NCBI RefSeq assembly: GCF_018449545.1
Contig: NZ_JAAVUR010000010.1
Span: 62,001-126,000 of the forward strand
Length of the DNA: 64,000 nt
From: Granulicella sp. dw_53
GTDB taxonomy: Bacteria; Acidobacteriota; Terriglobia; Terriglobales; Acidobacteriaceae
Direction: 5' to 3'
This document shows, in pieces, positions 27,211 to 36,872 of the stretch; the stretch's first letter is position 1; each line of letters opens with the position of its first letter. The notes beneath the pieces were generated by a model. It searched no databases. It was not told where the DNA came from and saw only the letters and a list, made by a program, of their open reading frames with translations. The position numbers were made by a program, and so were the translations under genes.

Positions 27211-28242
27211 ATGAAGAAGTTTCTCTGCCGCACTATCCTCGGCATCCTTTGCCTTCTCGGCCTTCCATCCTTTGCAGCTACTCCTATCCACGTCATGATC
27301 CTCGACGGCGAGAGTGCCGCCTCGTATCACAAATGGAAGGTGGTCACGCCAATCCTGAAGAAGGAACTCGACGAGGTTGGGCTCTTTGATGTGGACGTTG
27401 TGACTGCACCTCCCGCAGGCGGTGACTTCAGCGCCTTCCATCCGGATTGGGGCAAATATAAAGTAATCGTCTTCAACTACGACGCTCCAGAAGATCGCTG
27501 GCCTGCGGAACTGAAAGCCTCCTTTGAAAAGTACATAAAAGATGGCGGCGGTCTCGTTAGCGTACACGCCTCGGACAATGCCTTCGGCGGCTGGCAGGAG
27601 TTCAACGAGATGATCGGCGTCGGCGGCTGGCGTGGACGAAACGAAAAGTCCGGACCCCATTGGTTCTACAAGGACGGCAAACTCACATCGGACGACAGCC
27701 CGGGCCGTGCCGGAAGCCACGGCCCTCGCCTGCCTTTCAAGGTGACGGTTCAAGACTCAGAACACCCGATCACCAAAGGACTGCCTAAAACCTGGATGCA
27801 CCAGGGCGACGAGCTCTATTCCAACCTGCGCGGCCCCGGCAAAAATATGACGGTCCTGGCAACCGCTTACTCCGATCCGGCAAACCATGGCACTGGCCTC
27901 GATGAGCCGCAACTCATGGTCCTCTCCTACGGCAAAGGACGCATCTTCCACACCGCCTATGGCCACGACGGACTCGCCCTCAGCTCTGTAGATGCAATCG
28001 TCACCTTTCAGCGTGGTGTGGAGTGGGCTGCGACCGGAAAGGTCACCCAGCGCGTTCCAACCTCCTTCCCTACCGCCGATACCGTCAGCTATCGAACCGA
28101 CATCGCAGCCATGGACCCCAACTACGCCAAAGGGATGAACCCCATGGATCTACCCGTTCCGCCCCCACCCGCACGAGGCGGGCTCTCCACCCCGGCAGGA
28201 ACACCCCCCGCTTCTGCTCCAGCCCCTACTCCACAACACTGA
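27211..28242 (+). CDS. Secreted ThuA-domain protein
   Basis: 343 residues with a signal peptide (FLCRTILGILCLLGLPSFA). The class-I glutamine-amidotransferase-like ThuA fold is recognisable: VMILDGESAASYHKW, YKVIVFNYDAPEDRW, GGGLVSVHASDNAFGGW, GDELYSNLRGPGKNMTVLATAY and KGRIFHTAYGHDG. ThuA-like proteins accompany sugar-utilisation genes (first described with trehalose use); their exact chemistry is uncertain. The last 30 residues are Pro/Ala-rich. It diverges from the quinoprotein/cytochrome pair and precedes a TIM-barrel isomerase gene by 126 bp. Confidence 0.88.
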   Translation: MKKFLCRTILGILCLLGLPSFAATPIHVMILDGESAASYHKWKVVTPILKKELDEVGLFDVDVVTAPPAGGDFSAFHPDWGKYKVIVFNYDAPEDRWPAELKASFEKYIKDGGGLVSVHASDNAFGGWQEFNEMIGVGGWRGRNEKSGPHWFYKDGKLTSDDSPGRAGSHGPRLPFKVTVQDSEHPITKGLPKTWMHQGDELYSNLRGPGKNMTVLATAYSDPANHGTGLDEPQLMVLSYGKGRIFHTAYGHDGLALSSVDAIVTFQRGVEWAATGKVTQRVPTSFPTADTVSYRTDIAAMDPNYAKGMNPMDLPVPPPPARGGLSTPAGTPPASAPAPTPQH

Positions 28243-28368
28243 GTTACCGAGAACAATCCGGGCATCCATTACTCCGCCAGTCCATGGCTTGCGTAGGAAA
28301 TTGTGCGCATTTCAACAAGCGGAAGAGATGGTAGAGAATAGAAAGAACTTGTAGTACGGAGATCAGGC

Positions 28369-29427
28369 ATGAAGACAATGAAGGGACCCGCTCTGTTTCT
28401 GGCCCAGTTTGCTGGTGACGTCGCACCGTTTAATAATCTTGATTCAATCGCCGAATGGGCTGCGGGACTAGGCTACAAGGGCGTCCAGATTCCTACCTGG
28501 GACTCTCGTTTCTTCGATCTGAAACTCGCCGCCGAAAGTCAAAGCTACTGCGATGACCTGCTCGGCACCCTCGCCAAACAAGGCGTCGAACTCACCGAGC
28601 TGTCGACCCACCTCCAGGGCCAACTCGTCGCCGTTCACCCCGCATACGACTCGCTCTTCGATAGCTTTGCCCCCGAGGCCGTCCGAAACAATCCTCCCGC
28701 CCGCCAGGCCTGGGCCGTAGAACAACTACACTTCGCAGCCAAGGCGTCAAAGAACCTCGGATTGAAGTGTCATGCGACCTTCTCCGGTGCACTGGCGTGG
28801 CCCTATCTGTATCCCTGGCCGCAGCGTCCCAATGGGCTGGTAGAGGCCGCCTTCCAGGAGCTCGCGGATCGCTGGAAGCCGATCCTCGACGTCTTCGACG
28901 AGCACGGCGTGGACGCCTGCTTCGAGGTCCACCCCGGCGAAGATATTCATGATGGCGCCTCCTTCGAGATGTTTCTCGATCTCCTGAATGGCCATCCCCG
29001 CTGCAACCTTCTCTACGATCCCAGCCACTTCGTCCTGCAGCAACTCGACTACCTCGCCTACATCGATCTCTATCATGCGCGGATCAAGATGTTCCACGTC
29101 AAAGACGCCGAGTTCAATCCCACTGGCCGTCAGGGCGTCTACGGGGGCTTTCAATCCTGGGTCAATCGTGCCGGCCGCTTCCGCTCCCTGGGAGACGGTC
29201 AGGTGGACTTCGGCGGCATCTTCTCCAAGCTTACCCAATACGGCTACGAAGGCTGGGCCGTCATGGAGTGGGAGTGCTGCATCAAGAGCTCCGACCAGGG
29301 CGCAAAGGAAGGCGCTCCTTTCATCGCCAGCCACATCATCCAGGCCGCCGGGCGCGCCTTCGACGACTTCGCCGACGCCAAGACCGACTCCGCCGCAATC
29401 CGCAAACTACTCGGCCTCGAGGTCTAA
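28369..29427 (+). CDS. Sugar phosphate isomerase/epimerase-like TIM barrel
   Basis: 352 residues, cytosolic (no signal peptide), starting at ATG 28369 with GGAGA upstream. The AP-endonuclease-2/xylose-isomerase-like barrel shows ALFLAQFAGD, GVQIPTWD, FEVHPGEDIHDG (metal-binding Glu/His), LLYDPSHFVLQ and HVKDAEFNPTG, and ends with the conserved Glu in WAVMEWEC. Such enzymes isomerise or epimerise sugars or keto-sugars. With the neighbouring ThuA and Gfo-type genes elsewhere in the window it suggests a keto-sugar pathway. It lies just before an FAD oxidoreductase gene. Confidence 0.9.
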   Translation: MKTMKGPALFLAQFAGDVAPFNNLDSIAEWAAGLGYKGVQIPTWDSRFFDLKLAAESQSYCDDLLGTLAKQGVELTELSTHLQGQLVAVHPAYDSLFDSFAPEAVRNNPPARQAWAVEQLHFAAKASKNLGLKCHATFSGALAWPYLYPWPQRPNGLVEAAFQELADRWKPILDVFDEHGVDACFEVHPGEDIHDGASFEMFLDLLNGHPRCNLLYDPSHFVLQQLDYLAYIDLYHARIKMFHVKDAEFNPTGRQGVYGGFQSWVNRAGRFRSLGDGQVDFGGIFSKLTQYGYEGWAVMEWECCIKSSDQGAKEGAPFIASHIIQAAGRAFDDFADAKTDSAAIRKLLGLEV

Positions 29428-29442
29428 AGCTCGTAGAGCTTC

Positions 29443-30825
29443 ATGCCTACCGCGACCATCATCGGCTCTGGACCAAACGGCCTTGCGGCGGCCATCACCA
29501 TGGCTGCCGCCGGTGTCTCTACCAAGGTCTTCGAGCGTAACCCACAGATCGGCGGCGGATGCTCGACCGCCGAGATCACACTACCCGGCTTCCGCCACGA
29601 CCTCGGCTCCTCTGTCTATCCCATGGGGGTCGCAAGCCCCTTCTTCCGATCCCTCCCCATCGAGATCCCCTGGATCGAGCCGCCCGCCGCCTGCGCTCAT
29701 CCCCTTGATGATGGCACCGCCATCCTGCTCGAGCACTCCATCGCCGACACCCTCACCAACCTCGACGCCGCCGACCGACAGACCTACAGGTCCCTCATGC
29801 AACCCCTCGTCGACCACCTTTCTGAACTTCTCGAAGAGGTACTCGGCCCAATCCTGCACCTCCCCCGCCATCCTCTCCTCCTCGCCCGCTTTGGAGTCTC
29901 GGCACTTCTACCCGCCGCATTTCTGGCCCGGACCCGCTTCCGAGGGCCACGCGCTAGAGCCCTCTTCGCTGGCGTGGCAGCCCATTCCGTCCTTCCTCTC
30001 GAAGCTCCCACCTCGGCAGCAGTCGGCCTTCTGCTCATGGCAGCCGGACACGCCAGCGGCTGGCCCATCCTGAGAGGCGGTGCCCAGACCCTCACAGACG
30101 CCCTCGCCCGCCACCTCGAATCCCTGGGTGGGCACGTCCAGGCCGATCACGAGGTCACTACCCTCCCCACATCCGACGTCATCCTCGCCGACATCACCCC
30201 CCGCCAGCTTCTCAGCATCGCCGGCACCGATCTTCCATCCGCCTACCGCAAGCAGCTCGAGCGCTTCCGCCACGGCGCTGGCTCCTTCAAGATCGACTAT
30301 GCCCTCAGCTCCCCCATCCCCTGGACCGCCTCAGAATGCCTCCGCACCGCCACCGTCCACCTCGGCGGTACGCTCGAAGAGATCGCCTCCTCGGAGCGCA
30401 CCTTCACCTCCGGCAGACCCTTCGTCCTGCTAACTCAACCCAGCCTCTTTGATTCCACCCGCGCTCCCACCGGACAACACACAGCCTGGGCCTACTGCCA
30501 CGTACCCAACGGCAGCACGCTCGACCACACCGACCTCATCGAACGCCAGATCGAGCGCTTCGCGCCCGGCTTCCGCGACTGCATCCTGGCCCGCGTCATT
30601 TCGCCCCCCGCCGCTCTCGAACGCTGGAATCCAAACTTCATAGGGGGAGACCTCTCAGGCGGCGCCATGAGCCCCTCTCAAATCCTCTTCCGGCCCACGC
30701 CGTCTCTCTACAGCACCCCACGGAAAGGTCTCTTCCTCTGCAGCGCTTCCACGCCCCCCGGAGGCGGTGTCCACGGCATGGCGGGCTTCCACGCAGCCCG
30801 AGCCGCCCTAAAGTATCTGCTCTAG
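29443..30825 (+). CDS. Phytoene-desaturase-like FAD/NAD(P) oxidoreductase
   Basis: 460 residues. The N-terminal dinucleotide-binding motif ATIIGSGPNGLAAAITMAAAG with FERNPQIGGGCSTAE is typical of COG1233 flavoproteins, and the C-terminal FAD segment GLFLCSASTPPGGGVHGMAGFHAA is present. Members include carotenoid desaturases and isomerases and many enzymes of unknown substrate. No other carotenoid gene is near, so a pigment role is not supported here. It starts 15 bp after the TIM-barrel gene and converges with the amidase gene (4-bp gap). Confidence 0.88.
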   Translation: MPTATIIGSGPNGLAAAITMAAAGVSTKVFERNPQIGGGCSTAEITLPGFRHDLGSSVYPMGVASPFFRSLPIEIPWIEPPAACAHPLDDGTAILLEHSIADTLTNLDAADRQTYRSLMQPLVDHLSELLEEVLGPILHLPRHPLLLARFGVSALLPAAFLARTRFRGPRARALFAGVAAHSVLPLEAPTSAAVGLLLMAAGHASGWPILRGGAQTLTDALARHLESLGGHVQADHEVTTLPTSDVILADITPRQLLSIAGTDLPSAYRKQLERFRHGAGSFKIDYALSSPIPWTASECLRTATVHLGGTLEEIASSERTFTSGRPFVLLTQPSLFDSTRAPTGQHTAWAYCHVPNGSTLDHTDLIERQIERFAPGFRDCILARVISPPAALERWNPNFIGGDLSGGAMSPSQILFRPTPSLYSTPRKGLFLCSASTPPGGGVHGMAGFHAARAALKYLL

Positions 30826-30829
30826 ACAC

Positions 30830-32662
30830 CTACACCGCTGACCCGAAGCCCTCCGGCACCTTCGCACTCACTGCAAACTCACGCTCCATCGCAAGCCCCA
30901 CCCGCCCGATCGTCCCCTCGTCGAAAAACCTCCCGATCAGCGTAACGCCATGCGGCACCGTCCGTGGAGGATCGAACTTCGGCAAAGGATGCGCCGGATC
31001 GGGAGCCCAATCGCTCCGAGCCTGAGCTACCTGCACAAACCCCGCCCGCAACGTCAACGACGGATGCCCCGTAAAGTTGGAGATCGTCAGCATCTCATCC
31101 CGCAGACCAGGCACCAGCAGTAGGTCGACCTCCCCCATTACCCGAGCCATCTCCTGAGCCACCTTGCGGCGGAGACGATCGGCTTGCACCATATCGACGG
31201 CGGACAGAAACCGAGCCTGTCGAAACGTATTCGGCCACGCATCAGGAACCTGCGCCTTCAACTGGTCCACCCGATGATCGAGCGTCTGCTCCTCAAAGGC
31301 CGCAGCCGCCTCCGCAAACAAAATGATATTCATCGAGCCATAGGGCCAATCCGGAAGCGAGACCGGCACCGCCTTCATCCCCAGCTTATCCACTGCAGCA
31401 AGCGCGCGTCGATCCACCTCCGTCGCCGGAGCCTCCTTCATCCAACCAGGGAAATAACCCACCTTCAGCCCCTGAATGGAAGCCTTCGCGTCAAACTCCA
31501 AAGGTCTCGCCACACTCGCCAGGTCACCCGCATCCGGTCCGGAGATCGCCTTCAACACCAGCATCGCGTCCTCCACCGACCGCGTCATCGGGCCAAGCTT
31601 ATCGAGCGACCAGCACAACGTCATCGCGCCACTGCGAGGCACGCGGCCAAAGGTCGGACGCAGACCCGTCAACCCACACCGCATCGAAGGACTCACGATA
31701 GAACCCTCCGTCTCCGAGCCAATCGAGAACCCCACCAACCCCGCCGCCGTAGCCGCACCCGGACCTGCCGATGAACCACTCGAACCCTCTTCCAACAGCC
31801 ACGGATTCATCGTCTGTCCGCCAAACCAGACGTCATTCAACGCCAGCGCGCCTAGCGAGAGCTTCGCGACCATCACCGCTCCCGCCGTATGCAGCCGAGC
31901 CACCACCGCCGCATCCCGGCTCGGAATCCGGTCCCGATAGAACTCAGCCCCATACGTCGTCCGAATGCCCGCGGTATCCAGCAGATCCTTCCCACCCCAC
32001 GGAATGCCATGCAGCGCACCACGATACTTCCCGGCAGCAATCTCTTGATCCGCCTGCCGCGCCTGCTTGATGGCGATCTCCGGAGTCACCGTGATCACGC
32101 AGCGCAGCGTCCCGTTGTACTTGGCGATCCGGTCGAGGTAGATCCGCGTCAAACGCTCCGAGGTAATCTGCTTTCGCTCAATCCACCTGGAGAGCTTCGT
32201 CACTGGCGCAAAGGCAATCTCCGCATCCGTCCCCGGCAGCGGACCCGGATCGTTCGCGGTCCTGACAAACAAATCGCGGTCCAACTCCCGGCCCTGGCCT
32301 GGCAACACAGGATTCCAGGTAGAGTACGGAACCGCGCCATCCTCCAGCGCCACCTTCCGAGGTCCGGTTCTGCGCTCATAGACCGAAGCCATCGACCGCC
32401 TCCAACTGGCTGCGGCCATCGCACGGTCCGCTGCGGTCAGCGGAGCTTGCACCAGTTTCTCAGCCTCGGCAAACGTAGCCTCGGAGACCTCCGGCCCCAC
32501 CTCTGGGGAGGTTCCGAAGGCCGGAGGAGCGCCGGGAGTCGGAGTCTGCGATGCGACCAGGGCTGGGGTCTGCGCTCCAGCCTGGGCCAGTACGGTCGCA
32601 CCTGCGAGAGAGAGCGAAGCCTCAGCGAGAAACTGTCTTCTTGTCCTGCGTTGGAGCTTCAT
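30830..32662 (-). CDS. Tat-exported amidase
   Basis: 610 residues. The start MKLQRRTRRQFLAEASLSLA is a twin-arginine signal. The amidase-signature Ser-Ser-Lys triad is visible: Lys225 (IPWGGKDLLDTAG), the cis-Ser in GSSGSSAGPG (about 297) and the nucleophile Ser321 in GSETEGSIVSPS. Amidase-signature enzymes hydrolyse amides; the substrate is unknown. An extra N-terminal region of about 150 residues precedes the core. Its start lies 41 bp inside the end of the upstream GH13 gene, with AGGACG as ribosome site, so translation is probably coupled. Confidence 0.92.
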   Translation of the reverse strand: MKLQRRTRRQFLAEASLSLAGATVLAQAGAQTPALVASQTPTPGAPPAFGTSPEVGPEVSEATFAEAEKLVQAPLTAADRAMAAASWRRSMASVYERRTGPRKVALEDGAVPYSTWNPVLPGQGRELDRDLFVRTANDPGPLPGTDAEIAFAPVTKLSRWIERKQITSERLTRIYLDRIAKYNGTLRCVITVTPEIAIKQARQADQEIAAGKYRGALHGIPWGGKDLLDTAGIRTTYGAEFYRDRIPSRDAAVVARLHTAGAVMVAKLSLGALALNDVWFGGQTMNPWLLEEGSSGSSAGPGAATAAGLVGFSIGSETEGSIVSPSMRCGLTGLRPTFGRVPRSGAMTLCWSLDKLGPMTRSVEDAMLVLKAISGPDAGDLASVARPLEFDAKASIQGLKVGYFPGWMKEAPATEVDRRALAAVDKLGMKAVPVSLPDWPYGSMNIILFAEAAAAFEEQTLDHRVDQLKAQVPDAWPNTFRQARFLSAVDMVQADRLRRKVAQEMARVMGEVDLLLVPGLRDEMLTISNFTGHPSLTLRAGFVQVAQARSDWAPDPAHPLPKFDPPRTVPHGVTLIGRFFDEGTIGRVGLAMEREFAVSAKVPEGFGSAV

Positions 32663-35600
32663 CCATTCGTCCTGTCTTCAGCGCCTCAATTGGCTTTGGT
32701 GTATTCCAGCCATTTAGATAGATATCTAAATCATATCCGGCAGCCTGCACCGCAGCACACTCAGCCGCCATTAGAATCTCCATCGCCCGTACCAATTCGG
32801 CACGATCCGAATCGTCTGAGGCAATCTCCAGCAACGCAGGCAGCTGCAGCCATACCAGCAACTCTTCGAACGACTCCTTGTTCAGGTAGGTTCTGTCCCC
32901 CGACACGTTGACGCCCGTGAGCCAACGGACGTCCGGATCATTCCAGAACTCCTTGTCATGCAGCGGCGGCTTCGTCGAATCGATCGGCTGTGCAAGCAAT
33001 ACCCGTACCTTTGCCGCCGCTCTCCAAGTGCCCTCTCCCTCGAACCCGAAGGACGTGAACACCTCTGCCAACGCCGACCGCAACTGCAGCCGGTCGAAGA
33101 TCGCCACTCGATCCACCTGCTTCGGAATGCTGTCCAGCGCAATCCAGGCAATCGCCGGAGCCCATGTGCTCTCCTGCCGAATACTGGGCTCGTAGCCAGG
33201 CAAAACATACGAGACGGATGCCGGCCACGCCGTCGAGAAATCCTTCGACAGCTCAGTAATCCGAACGGCCGCGGCGGTCAATTCTTCACATCGCTCCGCG
33301 TAGAGCCTCTTAGGATCGGCAACCACTGCAGGTTCCACCTTCGCAATCGGTTTCGGCGGCGAACTCACTAACGCCTCCGCCTTCGGGGCTACCAGCGTCT
33401 TCCGTCCCTTTACCGGCAAGCTCAAGGCAGAAAGATCAACTCCCGCCTCGCGGACATCTTCGGCAAAGCTATCGACCAGCGTCTCGAAGAAGTGTCTGCT
33501 CTGATCCACAAACGACTGCAGCCGGCTATCCAGAGCTAGCGGAACGGTCACTGAATCCAACTCCGCAGACTCCTTCACCGTCGCCTCACTCTCGGCTGGG
33601 GCCGGCTCTTCCAGCACAGACACCTCCTTCGCCTCGATAACCTCCGGCGAAGAAGCAGCCTCCACAGAGACCTCTCCTTCCGCAAACTTCTGTGCGACTT
33701 CCGCGAAAGCCTCGATATTGCCCGCACTCATCGCCTCGCGAAGCGCCCCATGCAACGGCCGCAGCCGAAGCTTCGAGAGAGCCTCCTCGACACTGTAAAC
33801 ACCCGCCCCGTTGAGCGCATCGCAAAGCCTGTCCCACGGCTGGAGCGTCGTAGATCGAAGCTCACGCCAGTTCAGCAACACCACATACTGATAGCCCCGT
33901 AGCTCCAGGCTCAGCCCATGCTGGTGAAACTCCGTAGCCCGCCGCAGATACTCCAGCCCTCGAGCCGTATCGCGGTACGCAACCACCATCGACTCCTCAC
34001 CCGCAAGCGCGAGCGCATCCGCCAAACCCTTCTGCCGCAGCTCCCCGCTGCCTTTATCCATGTAGGCCGCGGAGCCATGAATCGTCCCGCGCGTGCCTCC
34101 ATAGCTGTTGTTGTAGACAATCACCGCCCGCTCATTGCCCAGACGATTGGAGTAGGCGAAGACGTTCTCGTCCACCGCCCCGCCCTCCGTCCAAAAGTCG
34201 TACATCGCGAAGTGATGGCTCTCCGCAAACAACTTGCGATTCTTCAGCAGGGGCGCAATCTCATGCTGATGCCGCGCAACCAGTCCCTCGTTCGGATACT
34301 CGTCCATCCGCGCCCGCTTGAACTCCATGCCGTAGCGCTCGGTGTAACCCTCGACCTGCCCATGCCCAAACATCGGCAGACCTGGCAGCGTCGCCAGCAG
34401 AGTTGAAACTCCAAAATATTTGTCTCCCGAGCCGAACTGATCGATCGCCGTCCGCTCATCCGGGTTACTCATGAAGCTCACATACCGCTTCAAGATGTCC
34501 GGGTCGAACTCGATCGTCTTCTTCAGGTAAGACCGGTACTTCGCATTCTCCTCGTCCCGCAGCATGTTCATGAACGCGCTGTTGTACACGCGGTGCATGC
34601 CCAGCGTTCTTACGAAATACCCCTCCAGCAGCCAGAACGCCTCAGCCAGCAGCAGAGTCCCCGGAACCTCCACCGCCACGCGATCGACCACCTCGCGCCA
34701 GAACTCATTCGGCATCAGCGCATCGAACTCCTCCTGCGTCATGGCATTCTCGGCGCGTGACGGAATGGAGCCTCCGGCACCCGGCAATGGAAACCAAAGC
34801 CGCTGCACATGCCGCTTCGCCAGCACCATCGCCGCGTCGAAACGAATGATCGGGAACATCCGCGCCACATGCAGAATGGTCTGGATAATATGCTCCCGCA
34901 CATCGGCCTTCGAGTAGTCGAGCTGCGCCGTATCGTTCCACGCAAACGTCGTCCCATCGTTGCCGTGATACACGTACCGCGTCGTCTGCTCCCGATGATG
35001 CCTTAGACGAAATACGACAGCGGCGTCCGTCTGGTCGTAGTAGTGGTCCTCGATCTTGATCTCGACCCGGCTATCCGTCGACAGATCCGGCCCTTCAAAG
35101 CGGTACACCGGAAAGGGGCACTCCCAGCGGGAAAGAAACCAGTCGGGATGCTCGATCACCCATGTAGCGTCGATGCCGACGTGGTTCGGCACCATATCGC
35201 TGGCCAGCCGGATTCCACACGCCGCAGCCCGGTCCCGTAGATGCTCATACGCGCCATAGCCGCCCAGATCCTCCGCGATGTCGTAGTCCTTCAGCGAATA
35301 CGCAGACGCCACCGCATCGTTGTCGCCACGCAGACGCTTGATCGTCCTCGATGCGGTGCTTCTCTCCCATAGCCCGATCAGCCACAGGCCCGTCATCCCC
35401 CGGCTCGCCAGCAGCTTCAGCTCCTCGTCCGGAATCTGGTCCAGTCGATGAATATGCCGCTGATACTTCTTCGACAACTGCTCCAGCCAGACATAGGTGC
35501 TCTTCGCGATCAGCACCACATTCGGCATCCACGCCTGATCCTGCGTGAAAGCCTCATACTCATTCAGCGGAGCCTGATAATCGGCAGCATAGCGCCGATG

Positions 35601-36509
35601 CCTTACCCCATCCGGCCCAATAAAAAACTCGCCCTCACCCTCCCGGGCGAAGTCCTCATCGAAGCCAACAAACTCATCCCCAACAAACCCCTCGCCACCC
35701 CAACCCGGAGCCCCATGCCGATGCCAGTCCGGCCCCGGCGGATGAAAGCGCATCCAGATAGCAAGGTCTTCCTCACGTAGAACATCCACGGCCAGCAGCA
35801 CCCTCCGCAGATCCTGCCCCAGGAGCTTCGTCCACTGCACTCGAATGTAGTCCAGCTGCCCGGTCAAAGAATCTGGTGAAGCCAAAAACGGCGCTCGCAG
35901 CGCATCCAGCAGACTCCCCACCTCCGGATCGACCGGAGGCCGCGTCGCAAAATAATCCGGCAGCGCCGAGGTAACAGTCTGGTAGATCGTCTCCTTCTGC
36001 AGTCCAGTATCTTCAAACAGCTCCCGGAAAGGAGCGAACGCCGGATTGCTGTTCGCCAGCCAAAGCAGCATCAGCTCTTCAAGAGCCGCCTCCCGGTTGG
36101 GTAGCCCATCCGTCACGCCCTTCAGCCACTCCGCCGCGCTTACCTCCCCGCGATAGACCGCCACGTTAGGAAACTGCTCGGTAAAGGTCAGCAGCAGCCG
36201 TTCCATCTTCGCCGGTTCGCTCTGCCGCTCAAACCAACGAACCGCCTCCGTCAGCACCGAAGGGTCGATATCCCTGCGATAGCGAGCCACCAGGGCATGG
36301 TTCAATTCGTCGATGAGGCCAACAGCAAACAGGGCCCCGGCATTAACCACCTTCGTCGGATCAGCTCCCGCCGGACGAGCGTCATTCATCTTCTGGGCGA
36401 GTTTACGGCTGGCAGCGACATTGCCGAAGACAACGTTCCCGGTATAGCTGAACAGAAGATCGTCGACATCCAATTTCTGTCGCAGGGCCCGCGAGATATG
36501 AAGTTCCAT
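32622..36509 (-). CDS. Very large GH13 alpha-amylase-family protein
   Basis: 1295 residues from ATG 36509 (MELHISRALRQKL), preferred because AGGAG lies nine bases upstream; the open frame extends 34 codons further. Residues 1-240 are a helical domain, and the barrel spans about 330-800. GH13 regions: I DMVPNHVG (438-445), II IIRFDAAMV with nucleophile Asp558, III LLAEAFW with acid/base Glu623, and IV SNPDERTA with Asp684, where the usual His before the Asp is Pro. The C-terminal 350 residues are Glu/Ala-rich, then helical. No signal peptide, so probably cytosolic glucan metabolism. It overlaps the amidase start. Confidence 0.85.
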   Translation of the reverse strand: MELHISRALRQKLDVDDLLFSYTGNVVFGNVAASRKLAQKMNDARPAGADPTKVVNAGALFAVGLIDELNHALVARYRRDIDPSVLTEAVRWFERQSEPAKMERLLLTFTEQFPNVAVYRGEVSAAEWLKGVTDGLPNREAALEELMLLWLANSNPAFAPFRELFEDTGLQKETIYQTVTSALPDYFATRPPVDPEVGSLLDALRAPFLASPDSLTGQLDYIRVQWTKLLGQDLRRVLLAVDVLREEDLAIWMRFHPPGPDWHRHGAPGWGGEGFVGDEFVGFDEDFAREGEGEFFIGPDGVRHRRYAADYQAPLNEYEAFTQDQAWMPNVVLIAKSTYVWLEQLSKKYQRHIHRLDQIPDEELKLLASRGMTGLWLIGLWERSTASRTIKRLRGDNDAVASAYSLKDYDIAEDLGGYGAYEHLRDRAAACGIRLASDMVPNHVGIDATWVIEHPDWFLSRWECPFPVYRFEGPDLSTDSRVEIKIEDHYYDQTDAAVVFRLRHHREQTTRYVYHGNDGTTFAWNDTAQLDYSKADVREHIIQTILHVARMFPIIRFDAAMVLAKRHVQRLWFPLPGAGGSIPSRAENAMTQEEFDALMPNEFWREVVDRVAVEVPGTLLLAEAFWLLEGYFVRTLGMHRVYNSAFMNMLRDEENAKYRSYLKKTIEFDPDILKRYVSFMSNPDERTAIDQFGSGDKYFGVSTLLATLPGLPMFGHGQVEGYTERYGMEFKRARMDEYPNEGLVARHQHEIAPLLKNRKLFAESHHFAMYDFWTEGGAVDENVFAYSNRLGNERAVIVYNNSYGGTRGTIHGSAAYMDKGSGELRQKGLADALALAGEESMVVAYRDTARGLEYLRRATEFHQHGLSLELRGYQYVVLLNWRELRSTTLQPWDRLCDALNGAGVYSVEEALSKLRLRPLHGALREAMSAGNIEAFAEVAQKFAEGEVSVEAASSPEVIEAKEVSVLEEPAPAESEATVKESAELDSVTVPLALDSRLQSFVDQSRHFFETLVDSFAEDVREAGVDLSALSLPVKGRKTLVAPKAEALVSSPPKPIAKVEPAVVADPKRLYAERCEELTAAAVRITELSKDFSTAWPASVSYVLPGYEPSIRQESTWAPAIAWIALDSIPKQVDRVAIFDRLQLRSALAEVFTSFGFEGEGTWRAAAKVRVLLAQPIDSTKPPLHDKEFWNDPDVRWLTGVNVSGDRTYLNKESFEELLVWLQLPALLEIASDDSDRAELVRAMEILMAAECAAVQAAGYDLDIYLNGWNTPKPIEALKTGRMDEAPTQDKKTVSR

Positions 36510-36781
36510 GCAAACTACTCCTATTTTCGTCCGGTGATGCCTCTGCGCAGCCCGGCAAGGGCCGGACGACGAGCTCTGTGCATACTCAAATGTAGCTGAT
36601 TCAAACGACATACCGGCTTCGCCCGCGGATTCAAATCCGCGTGGTCAGCCCACAGATTCCCAGCCCTCACACAAGAGCCTATTCCGTCGGAAGCCAAGTG
36701 GCATGAAATGGATGCCTCAGAGTCACATACCGCCCTTTGTATGCACGAAAGAAAGAGCCCTCCGAAGAACCGCCATCATCT

Positions 36782-36797
36782 TGTGATATAGGTCACA
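36782..36797 (+). promoter_or_regulatory. CRP-type binding site upstream of UspA gene 1
   Basis: TGTGA-TATAGG-TCACA, a perfect match to the classical CRP/FNR-family consensus. A -10 hexamer TAATAT at 36819-36824 would put the start of transcription near 36831 and the site centre at -41.5, the class II activator position. The gene's ATG follows 42 bp later. Confidence 0.75.
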
Positions 36798-36872
36798 GCA
36801 GCCTTGAGGGGATAAGTCTAATATTCTTCAAGAAACAACAATTCCTCACGGCGATCCACAGGAGGTCCAATC

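Noticed and set aside
29427..29441. Small AAGCTC/GAGCTT hairpin before the FAD oxidoreductase gene
   Set aside because: Only 6 bp of stem; could mask the ribosome site but too weak to call.
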